A DNA stretch of 20,562 nucleotides, from contig DKEG01000011.1 in the NCBI GenBank assembly GCA_002452095.1, positions 26,540 to 47,101 of the forward strand, read 5' to 3'. The notes under the pieces were generated by a model. That model worked only from the letters and a program-made list of their open reading frames with translations, was not told the DNA's origin and did not search any database. This document shows positions 15,326 through 20,562 of this stretch, piece by piece (the first letter of the stretch is position 1; every line of letters starts with the position of its first letter). The translations under genes were made by a program, and so were the position numbers. Source of the DNA: Bacteroidales bacterium UBA6828. GTDB lineage: Bacteria > Bacteroidota > Bacteroidia > Bacteroidales > Paludibacteraceae.

Positions 15326-16420
15326 CTATTGTTCGACATTTTGTGGCAGAATCTGCCAATGACCTTGTTTGGAAGAACCAAGCCACAGGATGTTGTAGTA
15401 GTGGCGTAAAGTCTCTATATCCCGTCGAATGGTACGGACGGTGATGCCTAATTGTGCTGCCATAGTACTCGCAGAAATAGATGTGTCTGTTTGCATCATT
15501 TGCAGGATGTGCTGCTGACGTGGAGTTAGCATAGCAGGTTCTTTTGTAGAGACATTGGTGCTGTTTTGGGTGACATTTTGGGTGACATAGGTACCGCTTT
15601 GGGTGACATATGCAGGAGCAGGAAGTATTGTGTCTTGTAGCATAGAAGCCTTAAACTCGGCTATCTCGGTTTGCAGGTTGCTGTTGTGCAATTGCAACAT
15701 CGTGTCGCAAAAGATGTTGATGTCTTCATTGTCCCGAGTTTGGTTTAATGCCCCGATATACGCTGCTTTCTGCTCTTTGAGTACTTTGACAGGAATAAGG
15801 TTTTGCTCAAACTGGAGCATATTCATCACCAAACGGGACATTCTGCCGTTGCCGTCCGCCCACGGGTGAATGGTAACCAGTCGATAATGTGCCTCGAAAC
15901 TCAAGCGATACCAAGCCAATATATCATCCTCGGGTGTAACAGCACGTACATGATTGAGCCACAGGCAGAAATCCTGTAAGGCTTGTGGTACTTTCTGAAA
16001 AGCAAGGTATGAGCGTCCGCCAAAACCAGCGGTAACATTCAATTTGCGCAGTTCTCCTTTGGCTGCGGAGAAAGTGCCTAATGGCGTATTGTAGGTACTG
16101 CCGGTGTTCTTTAATACAATTGACGAAAGACGGCAGAGCACATCCACCGAGTAGGGAGTATGCTGCAGTGCCAATCGGATGCCCTCTTCGTAAGCCGCTT
16201 TCAGGTCGAGGTTCATCATCTGCTCTTGCAGGGTGCGTCCCGGGGCTGTAATGCCCTCGTCAAAAAGCAGTTGGTTCTCTATCTCTGTAACGGTCGAGCC
16301 CTCAATCGCTGTAGAGTGCGTGATGATAGAATACAAGTAGAATTTCTTGTAATCAATCTGCTCGGGAATACCAAGGCGGTTGTATTCCTGCAAGGTGGAT
16401 ATGAGAGAGTGAGAATTCAT
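15326..16420 (-). CDS. Fic family protein with C-terminal winged-helix domain
   Basis: This 364-residue protein is a Fic AMP-transferase (or related nucleotidyl transferase), which modifies target proteins at hydroxyl side chains. The active-site loop HPWADGNGRMSR (His185 to Arg196) keeps the catalytic His and phosphate-binding residues; Trp replaces the usual Phe. The N-terminus carries the inhibitory helix motif STAIEG (Ser36 to Gly41, (S/T)xxxE(G/N)), so this is a class II, self-inhibited Fic protein. The C-terminus (about 300-345) is a DeoR-like helix-turn-helix (QQHILQMM ... AAQLGITVRTIRRDIETL). The linker has repeated VTQ units encoded by a DNA repeat. Fic and RhuM genes are frequent passengers between restriction-modification subunits. 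A toxin or a regulator of the locus are the two reasonable roles. The ATG at 16420 follows the OLD stop by 84 bp. Confidence 0.92.
   Translation of the reverse strand: MNSHSLISTLQEYNRLGIPEQIDYKKFYLYSIITHSTAIEGSTVTEIENQLLFDEGITAPGRTLQEQMMNLDLKAAYEEGIRLALQHTPYSVDVLCRLSSIVLKNTGSTYNTPLGTFSAAKGELRKLNVTAGFGGRSYLAFQKVPQALQDFCLWLNHVRAVTPEDDILAWYRLSFEAHYRLVTIHPWADGNGRMSRLVMNMLQFEQNLIPVKVLKEQKAAYIGALNQTRDNEDINIFCDTMLQLHNSNLQTEIAEFKASMLQDTILPAPAYVTQSGTYVTQNVTQNSTNVSTKEPAMLTPRQQHILQMMQTDTSISASTMAAQLGITVRTIRRDIETLRHYYNILWLGSSKQGHWQILPQNVEQ
15564..15609. repeat. 13-bp repeat inside the Fic linker, three copies
   Basis: TTTTGGGTGACAT occurs at 15564-15576 and 15576-15588, and a third copy at 15597-15609 differs only in its first base. 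The third is set apart by 8 bp. On the coding strand each encodes a VTQ-containing unit of the flexible linker, so length changes would remain tolerable in multiples of three. Confidence 0.75.
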
Positions 16421-16504
16421 AGTTCAATTTATAGGGAAAGTTTCTTTGTGTATATTTTATAAACTGCACACAGAAGCAGAGTTCCACATAAACTAACAAA
16501 GAAA

Positions 16505-18334
16505 TCAATTCTTCATCTTGTCACAGATTTTATGATATATCTCTAAGAATTCATCATCTGCATCATTACCTGTCGGGCAGAATGTCAATCTCAGCATATC
16601 ATAAGTTAAGTGACAAAAATGCCTTTCGCAAACATTCTTTCCACCTAAGCGTCCTGCTTCTGGATGTTGTTTACATAAACCTTTAACATCATCCCAATCT
16701 CCATAATGTAAATCACTTATAGGTTTTTTTAATTGTGAAAAATACGTATCTGGAATATAACATTCAATTTCGCGTTTTCTTGTAACCTGGCAAGACTTAA
16801 CATCGTATCCATAAGACAATAACTCCCTCATATTAGGAGAATCCTCATTAGCGGAAGTCTTATCTGAATCCAACAAAACAAAATAAGGCTTATTTAGTTT
16901 AGTTATTACATTATAGTTTGTCCAATGCTTAATAGAGCCGCACCCACCTACTGGAATTAGCAATACTCCCAACTCTTCAAAATCTTTTTCTACCTTACCT
17001 GCTTGTTTGTATTGGTGTGCAATATGTGTAAACGCAGATACATCATCTGAACCTTCTAACAAAAACAGACACTTAATATTATCAAGGAGCCTTAACAGAC
17101 TATCATTCTCTTTTATTCCTAAATCTCGAACAATAGTCGCAGGGGTTATCACATCTCCTTGTGAAATAGTGTAATCATGTCCTTGTCGTTGGACATAGAT
17201 AATATCCGCAATGTCCGTTTCTGCAACGATATTGGGTGAGTGAGTGGTTATCAGTACTTGATAACCATTTTCTTTCATTGCTTTTAACTTGTTATATAGT
17301 AGTTTCTGTGTCTCTGGATGTAAAAATGTTTCCGGTTCTTCAAAACCAAATATCATATTATCTTGGTGCTTTTCTTGCGCCAGCATCTCAAAATATGACA
17401 TCATCGTAATGCGTCTAAAACCATCACCTCTTGCACTTAATGGAACATTGCTATCATCTTTCTTACACTTAAACACTGTGCTAATTAATTTCGACCAATC
17501 AAAGTCCACTTGAGCATATACTTGTTCATCTTCATCCAATACACTATTTATTTTATCTGTAATAGTCTGTAATGAACTTTTGATATTAGTTCTAATGCTT
17601 TCCTCTATATCATCTGTATTAACTTGCTCTTTCAATACTCTTGATGCTTTATCCTTAAAGTATTTCTGTACCGATGTGTCAGAATCCGACAAAGAACTAT
17701 CTGCCCTGAAAAATTCAAATGAGGGTTGCAGACTTTTATATGCGTCCGATATTTTCTTTAATCGTGTTTGTCCAGAAGTGGGAAATTCCTCATAAACATA
17801 CGAGAATGCAAAGTTATTTACTTGGTAATATTCACGTAATTTAGTTCTTTTTTCTCTATTGTTATACTCTTCACCATTCCCTTTTATCGTAGCAATGTCG
17901 TTTTTTTGACATAGTTGCATTAGGTTTTTTTCTGGTATCAACAGAAAATCATCTTGTTCATACTTTTTTCTTTTAATATATACTTTAGGTTTTATCGCCT
18001 TTTGTATAGTATCCCAAGTTTTCTTAATATGTAATAAACCATCAGAATCGACTAATTCTTCTTCCATGAATGTCGATTTAATGGCATCGTCTATTGTTAT
18101 TTCTTCTCCATTACATAAAAAAGCCACCTCTACAGAGATTATATCATTTTGACTATAGATATTCCGATCATCCACAGAAACATTGCCATCATTTAAGAAT
18201 ATATCTAATGCTTTGAGAATTGTAGATTTGCCTGCATCATTTTTTCCAACAATACAAGTAAAATCATTTAATGTAATCTCTGTCGGGACATTAACTCCCC
18301 GATAGTTATCAATAATTATCTTCTGTATTTTCAT
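16505..18334 (-). CDS. OLD-family ATPase with C-terminal TOPRIM nuclease domain
   Basis: This 609-residue protein is an ABC-type ATPase fused to a TOPRIM domain, as in phage P2 OLD and GajA. Walker A is GKNDAGKST (residues 30-38), the signature-like segment is SARGDGFRR, Walker B is MIFGFEEPE with Glu332-Glu333, and THSPN is the H-loop. The TOPRIM metal residues are Glu427 (FLLEGSDD) and Asp489/Asp491 (LLDSDK), followed by a REIECYIP segment typical of the family. Known members nick or cut DNA and act against phage. No UvrD-like GajB helicase is next to it, so this is not a standard Gabija pair; it is closer to a stand-alone class 1 OLD. It starts 20 bp after the Mod stop. Its base composition is far more AT-rich than both neighbours (27% GC in 17521-17580 against about 50% nearby), which points to insertion by transfer. 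Confidence 0.92.
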   Translation of the reverse strand: MKIQKIIIDNYRGVNVPTEITLNDFTCIVGKNDAGKSTILKALDIFLNDGNVSVDDRNIYSQNDIISVEVAFLCNGEEITIDDAIKSTFMEEELVDSDGLLHIKKTWDTIQKAIKPKVYIKRKKYEQDDFLLIPEKNLMQLCQKNDIATIKGNGEEYNNREKRTKLREYYQVNNFAFSYVYEEFPTSGQTRLKKISDAYKSLQPSFEFFRADSSLSDSDTSVQKYFKDKASRVLKEQVNTDDIEESIRTNIKSSLQTITDKINSVLDEDEQVYAQVDFDWSKLISTVFKCKKDDSNVPLSARGDGFRRITMMSYFEMLAQEKHQDNMIFGFEEPETFLHPETQKLLYNKLKAMKENGYQVLITTHSPNIVAETDIADIIYVQRQGHDYTISQGDVITPATIVRDLGIKENDSLLRLLDNIKCLFLLEGSDDVSAFTHIAHQYKQAGKVEKDFEELGVLLIPVGGCGSIKHWTNYNVITKLNKPYFVLLDSDKTSANEDSPNMRELLSYGYDVKSCQVTRKREIECYIPDTYFSQLKKPISDLHYGDWDDVKGLCKQHPEAGRLGGKNVCERHFCHLTYDMLRLTFCPTGNDADDEFLEIYHKICDKMKN

Positions 18335-18354
18335 TTTCTTTGCAATTTATCCAT

Positions 18355-20364
18355 TTATAGTACATAGATAGTTTCGTCGCCGCAGATGTTGCGGATACGG
18401 AGGCGGAGAGGGCGACGGTCGGAAGAGATGGTGCCGTCCCAGAATTGATTGGTGCGTTTGCCGTTGAGAATAACGTAGCCGAGGTTGTCTATCTTGATTT
18501 CTGTGTCGCTATGCCATGGGGCGGACTTTTCTGCGGTAGTGCAATCGAGACTGAGCCACTCGATAGTTTCCAAACCACTGTCGCTGATTTCAATAGGACG
18601 GAAGTCTTTCTGCTTTTTGAGGGCTTGCTGCTGTGCTTTGAGATTGACCGCCTCTATCTTTTGGCGGACACGGTCGCTAAGGAAAGAGGTGATTTCCACT
18701 TTCCAGACGTCCAATAGTCCGTCTTTGGCTTCGGACAGGGTGTATTGCACATCGTCTTCGATAATGACATCGTCCAGTACTTGCTTGAGGTCGCGGAGTT
18801 CGACCTCGATAGTGGTCAGGTCGTTTTGTTCGCGTATGAACTGCTCTATCTCCGCACGGTCGGTAATATCGATATAGTACACGATAACCCTGCGTGTATC
18901 GGAGGGCAGGTCGGGCAATGCTTCGCGCAGAATACGGTTCATCAGCGGCTTATCCAATACGCGGGTAGTGCCGTCCATCAGGTTGGGGATATAGACGGGC
19001 ATCATACCGTATTTGCTGTCCGTGATAGCCCCCTCCCAGAATTTGTCCAAGGCATCTTCATTGCGCAAACCGCGTATCAGACTTTTGAGTTTATCCATAG
19101 TCTGTACGGGGTTGCGATAGAGAGACACGCCATCGCGAATCTCCAGTACATCGAACTCCGCTTTGGCGGCAACAAGGCGGTCGCGCGTGGTCTGGATACT
19201 GTTGATACCGATGTCGTTATGAATAAAACGCCGCCCAAGACGGTTGGAAACAGCAGCCGTAACCCCACTGCCCCCGAAGAAATCAGCCACAACCATACCT
19301 TCGTTGCTGCTCGCCTTGATAATACGCTCCAATAAGGCTTCGGGCTTTTGGGTGGCGTAATCTACACGTTCTTCTGCTTGAGAATTGACTGCGAATATAT
19401 CCACCCATAAATCTTGTGCAGGCACACCCTCCATCTCATCTAAGTATTGTTTATAACGTGGAGTACCATTGGCAGTATAATATATTCGTCCTTCTAACTC
19501 GAATCTTTCCATTGTTGACATCGGGCAACGCCAATAACCCTGTTTCCCTTTCCAAGAGTAACTATAACCTGCCCCCTTTAATCCTTTAGCAGATAAATCC
19601 CGATCAAGATACTTTCTACCATCAGCATCTGTCTTATTGTAATAATGCTCTATATATTCTTGAGAATATGGCACCATAGGAGTATCAAAGTATAAATCGG
19701 CACTTTTAGAATAATAAAATATGGTGTCATGCAAGTTGGCAAATCCTGTACTATCATTATGCGCTGTACTACGTTTCCATATAATCTCATTTCTGAAATT
19801 ATCCTCACCGAATATCTCGTCCATAAGGATTTTGACATAGTGTCCGATATGCCAATCGAGATGTACGTAGATGCTGGCGGTGTCGCTCATAACGGACTTG
19901 ATTGCCATCAGGTTCTCGTACATCCAGTTGAGGTAACTCTCTTTGTTCCATACATCGCCGTACATTTTCTCCTCGAAAGAGCGCAGTTCCTCGATGTCCA
20001 ATTGTTCTTCCGCTTGCCGGATAGCCTCTGCCACTTGGGGATTGCGGCGGATATATACCTTTTTGGCATAGTCGGCACCGCTGGCAAAAGGCGGGTCGAT
20101 ATATACCAAATCCACTTGAATGCCTTGCTCTTTGAGGTATGCGCATGCCGAGACGCATTCGCCCCGCATAAGGAGATTGCCTTGCGGGTTAGTACCTACC
20201 TGCTCTGTTTTTTCTACCTCGTAGAGGGGCATACCCCGCTGAATATGGTCGAAGACCACATTGTTGTCCCGATAGCGGAGAACGCGTTGCGTGCGTACAA
20301 AATTGTCCAATACTGCTTGTCCTTGGAGTGTATTCGGATAGAAAGGAATATATCTGACTGCCAT
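18355..20364 (-). CDS. Type III-like N6-adenine DNA methyltransferase (Mod), beta class
   Basis: This 669-residue methyltransferase has the motif order of the beta class used by type III Mod subunits. The catalytic DPPF (Asp90 to Phe93, in YIDPPFASG) comes first. The SAM-binding FFGGSG (about 361-367), preceded by TQKPEALLERII, comes after the target-recognition region. Mod both gives sequence specificity and methylates adenine. Residues about 185-328 (19380-19810) are the target-recognition part and are strikingly AT-rich (32-40% GC in four 60-bp lines) between flanks of about 50%. The C-terminal about 250 residues carry a helical region (AVNLKAQQQALKKQKDF) used in Mod dimers or Res contact (inference). 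No Res gene follows; the next gene is OLD after 20 bp. The ATG at 20364 is 12 bp past the stop of the upstream gene. Confidence 0.92.
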   Translation of the reverse strand: MAVRYIPFYPNTLQGQAVLDNFVRTQRVLRYRDNNVVFDHIQRGMPLYEVEKTEQVGTNPQGNLLMRGECVSACAYLKEQGIQVDLVYIDPPFASGADYAKKVYIRRNPQVAEAIRQAEEQLDIEELRSFEEKMYGDVWNKESYLNWMYENLMAIKSVMSDTASIYVHLDWHIGHYVKILMDEIFGEDNFRNEIIWKRSTAHNDSTGFANLHDTIFYYSKSADLYFDTPMVPYSQEYIEHYYNKTDADGRKYLDRDLSAKGLKGAGYSYSWKGKQGYWRCPMSTMERFELEGRIYYTANGTPRYKQYLDEMEGVPAQDLWVDIFAVNSQAEERVDYATQKPEALLERIIKASSNEGMVVADFFGGSGVTAAVSNRLGRRFIHNDIGINSIQTTRDRLVAAKAEFDVLEIRDGVSLYRNPVQTMDKLKSLIRGLRNEDALDKFWEGAITDSKYGMMPVYIPNLMDGTTRVLDKPLMNRILREALPDLPSDTRRVIVYYIDITDRAEIEQFIREQNDLTTIEVELRDLKQVLDDVIIEDDVQYTLSEAKDGLLDVWKVEITSFLSDRVRQKIEAVNLKAQQQALKKQKDFRPIEISDSGLETIEWLSLDCTTAEKSAPWHSDTEIKIDNLGYVILNGKRTNQFWDGTISSDRRPLRLRIRNICGDETIYVL

Positions 20365-20376
20365 ATAGCCTGTGAA

Positions 20377-20562
20377 TTAGTCGTTAAAGAAACTATTGAT
20401 TGCCTGGAGCGTTGTCTGCTCGCGCTGCTCCCTGGTGAGGGTATCCTCGATATAAAGGAAATCGAATCTCCGATAGCCGAACTTGGTATTGTTCTTTTCG
20501 AGAAAAGCGGTTTCCATAAAATGCTTTCGCTCGGCGAACTTGGGCGCAAAGCCTTCGCCTTT
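20377..20562 (-). CDS. C-terminal 61 residues of an unidentified protein (cut by window edge)
   Basis: Reading the minus strand from the window edge, one frame stays open for 61 codons to the TAA at 20377-20379, 12 bp before the Mod start. The tail reads KGEGFAPKFAERKHF, then FGYRRFDFLYIEDTL, then a charged helix ending AINSFFND. I do not recognise the family. It has the codon use of Mod and the tight spacing of an operon partner. In type III loci a helicase/nuclease (Res) or accessory gene commonly occurs here, but nothing visible proves that. Confidence 0.6.
   Translation of the reverse strand, partial: KGEGFAPKFAERKHFMETAFLEKNNTKFGYRRFDFLYIEDTLTREQREQTTLQAINSFFND

Noticed and set aside
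15303..15386. 28-codon N-terminal extension of RhuM
   Set aside because: It overlaps the Fic gene and shows no family similarity; the ATG at 15302 gives a normal 23-bp gap.
16505..18334. Gabija system
   Set aside because: The OLD/TOPRIM protein resembles GajA, but no UvrD-like GajB helicase is adjacent; the neighbours are Mod and Fic.
10169..20364. DISARM or BREX
   Set aside because: SNF2 and a methylase are present, but no DUF1998, PLD, PglZ or BrxC-like gene is seen.

Overview
The window looks like a chromosomal segment of a gut-type Bacteroidales bacterium (Bacteroides/Prevotella relatives; I cannot fix the genus). The main evidence is promoter structure: several genes are preceded by the Bacteroidetes arrangement TTTG(or CTTG)-N20-TAnnTTTG in place of sigma70 boxes. 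Shine-Dalgarno sequences are weak and the proteins have a Bacteroidales flavour. Every gene I can support is on the minus strand, so genes are transcribed from right to left.

Right half (about 9,060 to 20,562), a defence-type operon. In transcription order it holds the tail of an unidentified gene (20377-20562), a beta-class type III-like DNA methyltransferase (Mod), an OLD-family AAA/TOPRIM nuclease, a Fic protein with a C-terminal winged helix, a RhuM-family protein, a 1,360-residue SNF2 helicase, and a plasmid pRiA4b ORF-3 family protein. Gaps between genes are 12-84 bp. I see no convincing internal promoter, and a strong hairpin terminator lies at 9060-9094. The OLD gene and the target-recognition part of Mod are much more AT-rich than their neighbours, which suggests recent exchange of defence parts. 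No type III Res gene follows Mod.

Middle (about 2,460 to 9,060). Two housekeeping genes, nadC and a NhaP2/CvrA-type potassium/proton antiporter, sit to the left of the terminator, with good (nadC) and partial (antiporter) Bacteroidetes promoters. They are followed by an accessory patch. It contains an AAA/DUF4143 ATPase wrecked by an internal deletion and frameshift, and a 516-bp gene-free stretch with a canonical promoter and a highly structured probable RNA. After these come an EcoRI-type adenine methyltransferase carrying a dockerin/EF-hand-like loop, a double-palindrome repeat, and a DUF262-HNH nuclease of the GmrSD/type IV restriction kind.

Left end (1 to 2,460). An NAD-dependent epimerase/dehydratase with an unusual C-terminal zinc-ribbon extension is followed by the first 259 codons of a DEAD-box RNA helicase that runs off the window. 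Each has its own Bacteroidetes promoter.

The most interesting items are the composite Mod-OLD-Fic-RhuM-SNF2-pRiA4b operon, the structured RNA or leader in front of the EcoRI-type methylase, and the methylase/DUF262-HNH pair as a possible non-classical restriction-modification unit.
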